Below are positions 36,103 to 44,560 of a DNA stretch of 64,000 bases, piece by piece. The stretch is from Paenibacillus sp. GM2. Lineage in GTDB: Bacteria; Bacillota; Bacilli; Paenibacillales; Paenibacillaceae. The stretch lies in assembly GCF_900069005.2 (NCBI RefSeq), contig NZ_LN831279.1, positions 2,558,269 through 2,622,268 on the forward strand, read 5' to 3'. Both the position numbers and the translations under genes were made by a program. The number at the start of each line of letters is the position of its first letter. Position 1 is the first letter of the stretch. The notes beneath the pieces are model-generated. The model worked only from the letters and a program-made list of their open reading frames with translations, was not told where the DNA came from and did no database searches.

Positions 36103-37488
36103 TTATTTCCACTCCAGCATAGGTAAAATATCTTGTTGCAGCTCGCACATCTCGTCGATCATGGCACAGGCCTGATAATAAGTCGGAGCCTGCGGATCCA
36201 ATAGAATCGCCTGCAGCAGCTTTGTCTTGGACTGCTCCACATAAGCTTCGAGCAATAATTTATGGATCGTGCCCTGAATATGAATCGTTCCGATAATCGC
36301 TGTTGGCAGTTCAACCGTCATCGGCTTAAGCTTGATCCCACTGCCATTCACGATTGCCTGAGTCTCAACGACCATATCATCAGGAAGTCCCTTGATTGCA
36401 CCGTGATTCGGCAAGTTAACCGCGTTCAACTCAATCTCATCATCGAAGAAGATCGCCTCAATGATCGGGATTGCATATTCATTACTGCGGTTCACTTTCT
36501 CTTTATCGAAAATATAAGCCTCTTCCACCCACAACTCCTGGGTCTGAACCTTCGAGAACAAACCTTGATCTAGATGATTGCCGCTGGCGCAATATACAAA
36601 ATCAGGCGTTCTTGAATCCTTCTCCCACAGCTTCTCGCGAATTGGATCATAACGGTACTGCAAAGACAGGCCAGCATAGAAATCCTCCGCATAGGAGACA
36701 TACTCTCCGCAATGGTTGGTACCTGGATAAGGGTAGTAGCCATAAGTACGATACATCGTTCTCGATAATGCGACATGATCGAATTGCGCCAGACGGTTAG
36801 CCTTTTGTTCCTTCTCATCGAACAACGGATACAGATCCTCACCTGTCTTTTTGTTCCAGATTTTGGTGAAGAAGCCGAAGTGGTTTAAGCCGCCGCCTTC
36901 CATCCCGATTTCAGCAATATCCATCTCCAGGAATTGGGACAGCTGTTCAATCCCCATATCAAGTCCATGGCATAGTCCGACGATCTTAATGGAGGTCAGC
37001 TTCGAGATCGCTTCTACCAATTTCGCTTCAGGGTTCGTATAGTTAATAAACCAGGCATTCGGGCAGACCCGTTCCATCGTACGGGCGATCTCCAGCATTG
37101 GGCCAAGGTTGCGCAGAGTATGGAACATCGACCCGGGGCCGCCGTTCTCGCCATAAATTTGCTTGCTGCCAAAGTGCCGCGGAATATGAAAGTCCTGCGA
37201 CCAATAGAAATAACGGTTCACCTCAATCGCCACGATAACGAAATCCGCACCTGTCAGCGCATCTTCCAGATGAGTAGTCTGCCAGATTTCCGCCGGATGA
37301 GAGAAGGCCGTAAACATAGCTGTAGCATATTTATAGGTTCTCGCCACATTCTCCTCCTCGATATCCATAAGCGCGATTTCCAGCTCAACTTGCGACTTCA
37401 AGCGCTCGGACAACACCATATCCTGCAGTGCTCCTAGAGCAAAAGAGACGCTTCCAGCTCCGATCAAAGCAACTTTCATTTTCTTCAT
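36103..37488 (-). CDS. Glycoside hydrolase family 4 (NAD- and metal-dependent alpha-glycosidase type)
   Basis: GH4 enzymes cleave glycosides by an oxidation-elimination route with NAD+ and Mn2+. 461 residues. N-terminal Rossmann block VALIGAGSVSF; NYTNPEAKLVEA; and GLCHG, whose Cys and His bind the metal. The CHG form occurs in alpha-galactosidase/alpha-glucosidase/glucuronidase branches rather than in 6-phospho-beta-glucosidases (CNVP), which is recalled knowledge. Further on NHFGFF and PGTNHCGEY. It overlaps the ROK kinase gene by 4 bases and GH3 follows 17 bases later. Confidence 0.9.
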   Translation of the reverse strand: MKKMKVALIGAGSVSFALGALQDMVLSERLKSQVELEIALMDIEEENVARTYKYATAMFTAFSHPAEIWQTTHLEDALTGADFVIVAIEVNRYFYWSQDFHIPRHFGSKQIYGENGGPGSMFHTLRNLGPMLEIARTMERVCPNAWFINYTNPEAKLVEAISKLTSIKIVGLCHGLDMGIEQLSQFLEMDIAEIGMEGGGLNHFGFFTKIWNKKTGEDLYPLFDEKEQKANRLAQFDHVALSRTMYRTYGYYPYPGTNHCGEYVSYAEDFYAGLSLQYRYDPIREKLWEKDSRTPDFVYCASGNHLDQGLFSKVQTQELWVEEAYIFDKEKVNRSNEYAIPIIEAIFFDDEIELNAVNLPNHGAIKGLPDDMVVETQAIVNGSGIKLKPMTVELPTAIIGTIHIQGTIHKLLLEAYVEQSKTKLLQAILLDPQAPTYYQACAMIDEMCELQQDILPMLEWK

Positions 37489-38405
37489 GATGTTCTTGCT
37501 CCTTTATCGTTTTTTAAGGCCATGTACCCTGCCCCAATCACGCCGGCATCAGGGCCGAACTTTGACAGGACTACATTGACTTTGTCGCTTAAATGCTCAA
37601 ACACCTTGGTTTTAGCGCTTTCAACAATTTTATCTATCAACCATTGGTTGTTATAGACGACGGCTCCGCCAATCACAAAAATATCCGGATCGATCGTCTG
37701 CATTAATGAAGCAATCGCATTGGAGAAGTACTCAATCCAGGTGTTTACCACCCCGACTGCCTTTTCGTCCTGCTGTTGATATCGATCGAATAATAAATGC
37801 GCCGTAGCCTCGCTGCCGTACAATTTCTTGCTTTCCTCTTCCAGGGCCCTGCCGCTGCACAAAGCTTCGAGCGTTCCGGGATATAAGGTCGAATGCCGCT
37901 TGCCGTTATCGGATATGACCATGCTTCCAATCTCGCCGGCATAGCCATGGGCGCCGTGAAGCACCTCGTTGTTGAGAACAATTCCGCTGCCGATCCCTGT
38001 GCTGACTGTAATATAGATGGAATGTCCATATGCCTGGGAAGCGCCACGCTCTGATTCAAGCAATGTCACAACATTTACATCATTCTCGAAATGAACCTCA
38101 TAACCGGAAAAAAAGCGTTTTATAAATTCGACGTTGATTCCTTCCAAGCAGGGAATATTGGTCGCATCATAGATAATCTCCGTTTGCTCCTTCCAGGGAA
38201 CAGGCAAGGCAATACCTATGCTGTCAGCCTCCTTGTGGTGATCCACCTTCCCGATCATGCGCTGGACATATTCGAAAATCTCTTCGGCATGCTGAAACCG
38301 GCTTGTTAATGCTGTCTCTTTCCGAACCAGCTCCAGCTGCTCATTTACCAACCCGACCCGTATGTTTGTTCCTCCAATATCTACTCCAATAACGCTGTTA
38401 CTCAT
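37485..38405 (-). CDS. ROK-family sugar kinase
   Basis: 306 residues. ATP-binding VIGVDIGGTNIRVGLV; catalytic Asp in HFENDVNVV; STGIGSGIVLNNEV; HGAHGYAGEIGSM. Two features are odd: the usual GEIGH histidine is a serine here, and the CxCGxxGCxE zinc motif of most ROK kinases is missing. The kinase may belong to a zinc-free branch or have a shifted sugar preference. Sits between the NagB-type gene and GH4; likely phosphorylates the monosaccharide released by the hydrolases. Confidence 0.88.
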   Translation of the reverse strand: MSNSVIGVDIGGTNIRVGLVNEQLELVRKETALTSRFQHAEEIFEYVQRMIGKVDHHKEADSIGIALPVPWKEQTEIIYDATNIPCLEGINVEFIKRFFSGYEVHFENDVNVVTLLESERGASQAYGHSIYITVSTGIGSGIVLNNEVLHGAHGYAGEIGSMVISDNGKRHSTLYPGTLEALCSGRALEEESKKLYGSEATAHLLFDRYQQQDEKAVGVVNTWIEYFSNAIASLMQTIDPDIFVIGGAVVYNNQWLIDKIVESAKTKVFEHLSDKVNVVLSKFGPDAGVIGAGYMALKNDKGARTS

Positions 38406-38424
38406 GATTTGAACTCCTCAGTTA

Positions 38425-39144
38425 TTATCGCTGTTTGATATATTTCGCTGCCTCCGAATCCAGGAAGAAATCGATATGTTCGTAACCAAGCAGTTCCTGG
38501 GCCGGCAGCTTCGCTTCCGGATCAGTAAAAATGGCTCTCACGATCCCGGCTTTGCGTGCACCGGTAATCGCTACAATCACCCGCTTGCTTCCTGCTACCT
38601 GATTTAGCCCCAAGGTAATTCCTTTCTCCAATACCGTAGGTTGTCGAAAATACTTCTGAGCCACCGTTCTGGTCGTCTCCGACAGCTCTACGACACTGCT
38701 ATGATCCAGAACCGGACAACCCGGCTCGTTCAGGCCGATATGGCCATTCATCCCGATTCCCATCAGACTGAATGTAATAGGGTGCTGAGCAATAAATCGA
38801 TCTATTCTCTGACATTCCTGCTCCAGATCCGGCGCCGTCCCGTCAAAAAATTCTATTTGCCGAGGCTCCAACCGCACAAGCGAGAATAAATCCTGATTCA
38901 GCATTTGATAGCAGCTGCCTTCGGATTCTCTGCTTATTCCAACCCACTCGTCCAGGCTAACCATGTTGAGCTGCTGAACTTTAGCTTGGATATCAGCATC
39001 GGCAGCAAACTTCATATAGCTCTTCTGGGGTGTGCTGCCCGACGCCAGGCAGAACACCGGATGCTCATTGGCCAGATGCTCTTTCATTTCACCAGCAATC
39101 GCATCTGCCACTTGTTCTTCCGTTGCAAAAACTTTAATCATCAT
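38425..39144 (-). CDS. Glucosamine-6-phosphate deaminase family protein (NagB/AgaI type)
   Basis: NagB-like aldose-ketose isomerase/deaminase of about 240 residues. Motifs: LASGSTPQKSY phosphate loop, VSLDEWVGI with the general-base Asp, MGIGMNGHIGLNEPG with the catalytic His and Glu, and a late VAITGARKAG. The Asn in the NGH triad is also found in B. subtilis NagB, so it is not a defect. Related 6-phosphogluconolactonases are less likely because of GLNEPG. Start at ATG 39144, 5 bases after AGGAAG; alternatives at 39141 and 39150. Suggests an amino-sugar phosphate or a related 6-phosphate as intermediate. Confidence 0.82.
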   Translation of the reverse strand: MMIKVFATEEQVADAIAGEMKEHLANEHPVFCLASGSTPQKSYMKFAADADIQAKVQQLNMVSLDEWVGISRESEGSCYQMLNQDLFSLVRLEPRQIEFFDGTAPDLEQECQRIDRFIAQHPITFSLMGIGMNGHIGLNEPGCPVLDHSSVVELSETTRTVAQKYFRQPTVLEKGITLGLNQVAGSKRVIVAITGARKAGIVRAIFTDPEAKLPAQELLGYEHIDFFLDSEAAKYIKQR

Positions 39145-39153
39145 GTCCACTTC

Positions 39154-40284
39154 CTATCCGGAAATTACTTTGATCATCTCATGCTGAAGCGATAATATCG
39201 CCGCGCCGACAGCCGCCGAGTGCTGCGAATCGCTGTAAGTGATGGTTGGGGTCCACTCTGCGAGTTGCTCTACATAATAGCTTGTCCTCTTCAGAATCCG
39301 ATCCGGGAACAAGGCTACCGTCTTGCCGCTGATAATGATCCGGTCAATATCGAGCACACTGATGATATTCACCATCGTCAGAGCCAGATGCTTGGCTACA
39401 TAATCCGCACAGGCTTCGATGTCTGCTTCAGAGCCAAGGTCATAATGGCTCAGCAAATGCTGAATCCCCAGCTTGCTCTCCAGCCACCCGACAGAGGAAG
39501 GCGATCTCCTGTATTCGGGGTCAAAGCACATATACTCCAGCTCGCCTGCGCTTGCGTTGAAGCCTCTATGCAGCTCTTTATTAATAATCAAGCCGCCGCC
39601 AATCCCGTCCCCGACTGCGATATGAACCAGATCGGCCAGCGGTTGCCCGGCGTTCTCCAGATTGCGGAACTCAGCGACGGTAGAAGCGTTTACATCGTTC
39701 TCCAGAAAAATCGGCAAATCCACCCGATGTATCAGATTTTCGATGATCGGCTCATAGTTGTAATCCTGCTCCTTATTGTCCTGAATCCTCATCCGGATCT
39801 TCTTCTTCCTTGTGTTTATCGCGCCGTCAACCCCAATGCCGATACCCAGAACAACGCTATTCGTTCGCTTCGCTACTTCCTTCATCCGCGTAATAATGTC
39901 TTCAAAAATCGAGACGAACTGCTCGCTATAAAATGGGATATCCGTCTCGGTGGAATACGAATCGATAACTTTGCTATAAAGATTGATAAGCAGTGCAGTA
40001 ATTCTGCTGCCTATGATCTGGATGCCAACGGTTACATAGCTATTCTCATTAAAACGGTATACCGTTCTTTTTCTCCCCAAGCCGCCAGAACCTTCCCGAC
40101 TTTCTCCGGTCGCAGTCAACAGGCCGATTTCTTCAAAAAAATTGACAATTTTACTCACCGTTACAAAGCTCATCGCCGTCTTTTCTGTAATTTCTACCTT
40201 GGCTAATTCCGGGTTCTGCATCACAATATCAAAAATGATCTTCCGGTTCTCATCCTTAATGTCATTGGGCAAAAACGACTTCAT
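39154..40284 (-). CDS. ROK-family transcriptional repressor (XylR/NagC type)
   Basis: 376 residues. N-terminal winged helix (about 10-70) with ITEKTAMSFVTVSKIVNFFEE; then a ROK domain with LGIGIGVDGAI, FLENDVNASTVAEF and VAVGDGIGGGLIINKEL. The zinc cysteines of typical ROK repressors are missing: the site reads ELEYMCFDPEYRR. First gene of the sugar operon, so it probably represses itself and the genes after it until a sugar ligand binds. Its promoter and an operator lie at 40,314-40,404. Confidence 0.9.
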   Translation of the reverse strand: MKSFLPNDIKDENRKIIFDIVMQNPELAKVEITEKTAMSFVTVSKIVNFFEEIGLLTATGESREGSGGLGRKRTVYRFNENSYVTVGIQIIGSRITALLINLYSKVIDSYSTETDIPFYSEQFVSIFEDIITRMKEVAKRTNSVVLGIGIGVDGAINTRKKKIRMRIQDNKEQDYNYEPIIENLIHRVDLPIFLENDVNASTVAEFRNLENAGQPLADLVHIAVGDGIGGGLIINKELHRGFNASAGELEYMCFDPEYRRSPSSVGWLESKLGIQHLLSHYDLGSEADIEACADYVAKHLALTMVNIISVLDIDRIIISGKTVALFPDRILKRTSYYVEQLAEWTPTITYSDSQHSAAVGAAILSLQHEMIKVISG

Positions 40285-40313
40285 CCTGTCACTCCTTTCA
40301 ATTTATTCAATGT

Positions 40314-40338
40314 AATTAATTAATGTTCTTAAATAATT
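40314..40338. promoter_or_regulatory. AT-rich operator, copy 2, in the ROK repressor leader
   Basis: 25 bases with arms AATTAATTAA and TTAAATAATT; 21 of 25 identical to 33,882-33,906. It lies downstream of the -10 box, between promoter and start codon, a good place for autorepression. Confidence 0.5.
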
Positions 40339-40376
40339 AGTGAAATAATAAAGGCCAAAGCTGACCTTTACAAAAT

Positions 40377-40404
40377 ATTATATACATACTGGGCTCAGTG
40401 TCAA
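40377..40404 (-). promoter_or_regulatory. Consensus sigma-A promoter of the sugar operon
   Basis: Minus-strand TTGACA (40,404-40,399), 16 bases, TATAAT (40,382-40,377). Both hexamers are perfect. The predicted leader is about 85 bases and contains the operator. Confidence 0.8.
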
Positions 40405-40452
40405 CAACTTTTCCCCGCGCACGGTTCCGAGCAGTTCTGATCCGTTCCGATA

Positions 40453-41343
40453 TCATAGCTGCTGATCCTCAATAATCTCTACGAATTTCTGGGCAGCGAT
40501 CGATAAAGGCACGCCTTTCAAAGAACATACCCCGATGCTTCTACGCGGAATCCCTTCGCTTAACGGCAGCTCATACAGGACTCCCTTCTTCAAGTACTCT
40601 TGGGAGAATTCCTTCGTCACACAGGCGATTCCAAGGTTGATCCTGGCGAATTCAAGCAGTAGATCATGCGAACCAAGCTCAAACTCCGGGGCAATCTGAA
40701 TTCCCCTAGACCGGATGTGCTCCTCCACATATCGTCTGGAATTGGAATTCTTCTCAAGCAATATCAACGGTTGTTTCACAACCTCCTCCAGGCTCACCGG
40801 AGCGGACAGAAGCTGCCGATACTTCTCCCCACCTACAAATATGTCCTGGATGTTGAAGCAAGGCCGAAGCTCCAGCGTTGAATCCGCAAGCGGAAAGTTG
40901 CAGACCGCAATATCCACCTCGCCGGATTTTAGGATCGTGCATAGCTCCTGGGTCGTCCCGTTTACAATTTTGAATTTAATATTGGGATATTGATTATGAA
41001 AAATCTCCAGCTTCGGCAGCAGAAAATAACGCGAGATCGTGTCTCCAACGCCGACCTTTAATTCGCCCATCGTTAAATTTTTGAAATCCTGGATTTTCTC
41101 CTCCCCAGCCTGAATCAATTTGAGCGCTGAGTTCACATATTCAAATAGCAGACTGCCTTCGTCAGTCAAGGACACTCCTTTGGGCGTTCTATTAAACAAG
41201 CGGATGCGCAGCTCGCTCTCCAATTGCATAATCGCCTGGCTAACCGCCGGCTGTGTCATATACAAATCTCTGGCTGCTTTTGAGAAGCTTTCGCTTTTGC
41301 CGACTTTGCAAAATATTTTGTATAAATCCAGCTTGCTCGACAT
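40453..41343 (-). CDS. LysR-family transcriptional regulator
   Basis: 296 residues from ATG 41343, behind AAGGGGTG. N-terminal helix-turn-helix SFSKAARDLYMTQPAVSQAI; substrate-binding domain with GELKVGVGDTISRYFLLPKL and SNSRRYVEEHIRSRG, close to the CysL/CynR group. Ligand unknown. It is divergent from the CofE-like gene at 41,776, a common regulator-target arrangement, though a repeat has been inserted between them. It ends just before the sugar operon promoter. Confidence 0.9.
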   Translation of the reverse strand: MSSKLDLYKIFCKVGKSESFSKAARDLYMTQPAVSQAIMQLESELRIRLFNRTPKGVSLTDEGSLLFEYVNSALKLIQAGEEKIQDFKNLTMGELKVGVGDTISRYFLLPKLEIFHNQYPNIKFKIVNGTTQELCTILKSGEVDIAVCNFPLADSTLELRPCFNIQDIFVGGEKYRQLLSAPVSLEEVVKQPLILLEKNSNSRRYVEEHIRSRGIQIAPEFELGSHDLLLEFARINLGIACVTKEFSQEYLKKGVLYELPLSEGIPRRSIGVCSLKGVPLSIAAQKFVEIIEDQQL

Positions 41344-41411
41344 ATAATCACCCCTTATACCGGACATTCGATATATTAATTTTACTTATATCACTATTGC
41401 ATTGTATATTA

Positions 41412-41607
41412 CAAGGGTAGGTTCAAAAAGATTGCGAATTTTTGAACAACCTCTACATCTCGAGGACACACTATATGAGCTGAATATAGGTTCAACTTAT
41501 AGTGCAAGTCAAAAAGTCCGGTTTTCAGCACTAGAGGCGTATGCCTCGATGTGCGTTTTGCCAAACGCTTCAGTTTGTAATGAAACTAAGGGATGGGGAG
41601 CGGATTG
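41412..41607. repeat. Dispersed intergenic repeat, copy 4, inverted
   Basis: TTCAAAAA and TTTTTGAA face each other at 41,423-41,446. From 41,498 the reverse complement matches the right half of copy 1 (aaaaagtccggttttcagca, gcgttttgccaaacgcttca, ggatgggga). It fills most of the gap between lysR and the CofE-like gene. The remainder, 41,608-41,775, shows no clear element besides the ribosome site. Confidence 0.65.
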
Positions 41608-41775
41608 TTAGATATAGGATTAATTGGAGATCTTGCTGCGCTGATGAAATTCTATATTCGCAAGAAAACCAGCCTTGGGATCGCGGTCGCTTATCCTTGG
41701 ATGATATCGATCGGCGTCTCACCCACAGGGGACTTTTTGAAATACTTCTAATATAGCTTACGAGGAGCGATACTA

Positions 41776-42966
41776 TTGGAAAGAGTAGTTGGAACTGTAG
41801 TCAGAGGCCTGCGCTGCCCGATTATCAATCAGGGAGACAGCATTGAGACAATCGTCGTGGACAGCGTACTGAGGGCTTCCGAAATCGAAGGCTTTGAAAT
41901 TGGTGATAAAGACATCGTGACGATCACTGAATCGATCGTAGCGCGTGCCCAGGGCAATTACGCAACCATCGATCATATCGCAAAGGATGTTAATGCTAAA
42001 TTCGGCGATGACACGATCGGAGTTATCTTCCCCATTCTCAGCCGTAACCGCTTTGCCATCTGTCTGCGAGGCATCGCTAAAGGCGCCAAAAAAGTCGTAC
42101 TAATGCTTAGCTACCCGTCTGACGAAGTCGGAAATCATCTGGTCGATCTGGACCTGCTCGATGAAAAAGGCGTCAATCCATGGACGGATGTGCTGACCGA
42201 ACAGCAATTCCGCGAGCATTTCGGATATAATAAGCATACTTTTACCGGTGTGGATTACATCGACTATTATAAATCGCTGGTTGAAGAATACGGCGTTGAA
42301 TGCGAGGTCATCTTCTCCAACAACCCGAAGACGATTCTGAATTACACCAAGAGCGTCTTGACCTGCGACATTCACACCAGATTCAGAACAAAGCGGATCT
42401 TAAAAGCAAATGGTGCAGACAAAGTCTTCAGCCTGGACAATATCCTGGCTGAATCTGTGGACGGCAGCGGATTTAATGAGTCTTACGGCTTGCTTGGCTC
42501 CAATAAATCCACCGAGAGCAGCGTGAAGTTGTTCCCGCGCAATTGTCAGCCGATTGTGGATAAGATTCAATCCGTACTCAAAGACAAGACCGGGAAACAG
42601 GTAGAAGTTATGGTTTACGGAGACGGTGCGTTTAAAGATCCTGTGGGCAAGATCTGGGAACTGGCCGATCCGGTTGTATCCCCGGCTTACACGGCAGGTC
42701 TGGACGGTACGCCCAACGAAGTAAAATTGAAGTACCTGGCTGATAATAACTTCTCTCATCTGAGAGGGGAAGAACTGCAGCAAGCGATCGCCGAGTACAT
42801 TAACAATAAAGAATCCGATCTTGTTGGCGCTATGGAATCGCAGGGCACTACGCCAAGAAAGCTTACCGACCTGATCGGTTCCCTGTCCGACCTGACCTCA
42901 GGCAGCGGCGACAAAGGTACGCCTGTCATCTATATTCAGGGCTATTTCGATAATTACACGAAATAA
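41776..42966 (+). CDS. Coenzyme F420-0:L-glutamate ligase (CofE)-like protein
   Basis: 396 residues, starting at TTG 41776, 9 bases after GAGGAG. The region from LRCPIINQGDSIETIVV through DIVTITESIVARAQGNYAT resembles the CofE/FbiB ligase core, including the ITESIVARAQG-type block and later SDTHTRFR-like CDIHTRFRTKR. The second half (about 220-396) has an added part with MVYGDGAFKDPVGKIWELADP, known to me from a Firmicutes branch of this family. F420 synthesis is not usual in these bacteria, so the real substrate is unknown. Single gene with its own terminator; no cofC/cofD/cofGH in the window. Confidence 0.75.
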   Translation: MERVVGTVVRGLRCPIINQGDSIETIVVDSVLRASEIEGFEIGDKDIVTITESIVARAQGNYATIDHIAKDVNAKFGDDTIGVIFPILSRNRFAICLRGIAKGAKKVVLMLSYPSDEVGNHLVDLDLLDEKGVNPWTDVLTEQQFREHFGYNKHTFTGVDYIDYYKSLVEEYGVECEVIFSNNPKTILNYTKSVLTCDIHTRFRTKRILKANGADKVFSLDNILAESVDGSGFNESYGLLGSNKSTESSVKLFPRNCQPIVDKIQSVLKDKTGKQVEVMVYGDGAFKDPVGKIWELADPVVSPAYTAGLDGTPNEVKLKYLADNNFSHLRGEELQQAIAEYINNKESDLVGAMESQGTTPRKLTDLIGSLSDLTSGSGDKGTPVIYIQGYFDNYTK

Positions 42967-42973
42967 TAAACAG

Positions 42974-43007
42974 AACCGCCCGGCGTCGAACGCCGGACGG
43001 TTTTTTT
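42974..43007 (+). terminator. Rho-independent terminator after the CofE-like gene
   Basis: ACCGCCCGGCG and CGCCGGACGGT around TCGAA, followed by TTTTTTT. Strong, 11-bp stem with one mismatch. Confidence 0.93.
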
Positions 43008-43030
43008 GTGTCGGCAGGTCATTCAGAGCT

Positions 43031-43951
43031 TCAGAAATCCTGCCGATATGGGGCCAAACTGCTCTCCAGCAATTCCCTCACAAACTCCCGCAATGGTTTC
43101 GGCTGCACAACCTCCGCCTCAGGCCCGTAAGCGAGCAGCCTGCGGGCCATAAACGGAAATTCCTCCGGTGGGACCCATCCTCTCCACTCATGATCCTTCA
43201 CCAGCTTGAAGACCAGATCTGACTGGGCCAGCCTTGCCCCGAAATCGGTAAAGCGCACCGTCACTTCTGTCTTCTCCCTATTATCTGTTGAGACTAGCCA
43301 TTCCTTCAGTGTAGGTACGGAAGTACCCGTATCCTGGAGGATTGATAATTTCTGCATTCGATCGAGCCGGTATAACAGCACCCGCTCACGCTTTTGGGCC
43401 GGCATATACCAGTAACCATGCTCATAATAAATGCCAATCGGATAAGCTTCCACTTCCTTCAGCCCGCTGCGTGATGCGTAAGTGAATGCGATCTGTTTTT
43501 TCTCCATGGCAGCATGGATGATCTGTGTTGTCAGCGCTTCCGGCTGCTCAGCGTGATTTTGTAAAAATGCAATATGTTGGCTCATTTCGCTGATCCGATC
43601 CTGGACATCGCTTGGCAAGCTGGAGAAATAGTGATCAGACAGCTGATCGCGTATGGAACCGTAAGGAAAGTCAGGCACCTGCTGCAAGTACTCCATCATC
43701 ATGAACAGGCCAAACGCCTCATGCTCAGTAAGCTGCAAAGGAGGCAAAATCCGATTTGGCAGAACCCGGTAGCCGCCGTTGGCACCCACCTCAGTATATA
43801 AAGGGAAGCCCAGCTGCTGTAAATAATCGAGATCCCGCTGAATGGTACGGACCGATACGTCAAATCGTTCAGCCAGTTCACGAGCTGTAAATTTCTTTCT
43901 GGCGTCCAACAGACGCATAATCATCAGTCTGCGTTGATTCAATCGCCTCAC
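43031..43951 (-). CDS. YafY-type HTH/WYL-domain transcriptional regulator
   Basis: 306 residues. N-terminal HTH_11 domain (LDARKKFTARELAERFDVSV, RTIQRDLDYLQQLGFPL), then a WYL domain with IAFTYASRSG, EAYPIGIYYEHGYWYMPAQ and a C-terminal WCX part. Divergent from the RibD-like gene at 44,016, with 64 bases between, suggesting that it controls that gene. Ligand unknown. Confidence 0.9.
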   Translation of the reverse strand: MRRLNQRRLMIMRLLDARKKFTARELAERFDVSVRTIQRDLDYLQQLGFPLYTEVGANGGYRVLPNRILPPLQLTEHEAFGLFMMMEYLQQVPDFPYGSIRDQLSDHYFSSLPSDVQDRISEMSQHIAFLQNHAEQPEALTTQIIHAAMEKKQIAFTYASRSGLKEVEAYPIGIYYEHGYWYMPAQKRERVLLYRLDRMQKLSILQDTGTSVPTLKEWLVSTDNREKTEVTVRFTDFGARLAQSDLVFKLVKDHEWRGWVPPEEFPFMARRLLAYGPEAEVVQPKPLREFVRELLESSLAPYRQDF

Positions 43952-44015
43952 CTAATTACGTCAAGTTTTGTCATAATTATAATATAACATAGTCCATAGA
44001 AAGGAGCGATAGCAA

Positions 44016-44555
44016 ATGAATAACAATAAAGTCGTGTTATACCTTGCAATAAGCTTGGACGGTTACATTGCCAGAAATGACGGTAGCGTTGATTGGCTGT
44101 TTGATGTAGAAGGGGACGGAGGTGATAACGGGTATAGCAAATTTTACCATACAGTGGGCACGGTAGTGATGGGGCGGCTTACGTATGACGAAGTGCTCAA
44201 GTTGGCCGATGAATTCCCTTACGCAGATAAACCATGTTATATCTTGTCCCGGACAGAGCAACCTCCGGCCCCACATGCAACATTTACGAATGAGGCCCTG
44301 GATACGCTGATCCCGCGCTTAAAAGCCGATTCGGAAGGCAATGTCTGGCTTGTTGGTGGCGGACAGCTTGCAGCCGCCTTCCTGGAAGCCGGTTTACTGG
44401 ATGAGCTCCATATCACCCTTACTCCCAAAATCCTCGGGGAAGGAATTCCGCTGTTTCCCCAAGGAACGGTGCCAAGCACTTTGCGCTTAAAGCAGATAGG
44501 GCAGATGGGGCAGTTCGTTTCGTTAATCTATACAACCCAGACAGCAGGTTTATAA
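44016..44555 (+). CDS. Dihydrofolate reductase-like (RibD C-terminal fold) protein
   Basis: 179 residues, starting MNNNKVVLYLAISLDGYIAR. It has VVMGRLTYDEVL, NVWLVGGGQLAAAFLEAGL (NADPH loop) and DELHITLTPKILGEGIPLF, the RibD_C signature found in small YwjB/YyaP-like reductases. Unlikely to be the housekeeping DHFR. AAAGGAGCG lies before the ATG. Probably an accessory reductase controlled by the divergent WYL regulator. Confidence 0.88.
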   Translation: MNNNKVVLYLAISLDGYIARNDGSVDWLFDVEGDGGDNGYSKFYHTVGTVVMGRLTYDEVLKLADEFPYADKPCYILSRTEQPPAPHATFTNEALDTLIPRLKADSEGNVWLVGGGQLAAAFLEAGLLDELHITLTPKILGEGIPLFPQGTVPSTLRLKQIGQMGQFVSLIYTTQTAGL

Positions 44556-44560
44556 CAAAC

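Noticed and set aside
33962..36148. Longer GH3 with 21 extra N-terminal residues
   Set aside because: It starts at a GTG inside GH4 without a ribosome site; ATG 36085 begins the usual GH3 sequence.
38425..39144. Loss of NagB activity from Asn instead of Asp before GH in the active site
   Set aside because: As I recall it, B. subtilis NagB has the same NGH, so the change is normal in Firmicutes.
41644..41751. A 35-codon plus-strand frame (MKFYIRKKTSLGIAVAYPWM...) before the CofE-like gene
   Set aside because: Ribosome site GGAG is 14 bases away, there is no family match I recognise, and it runs into the leader of the next gene. Possibly a gene remnant, but not supported.
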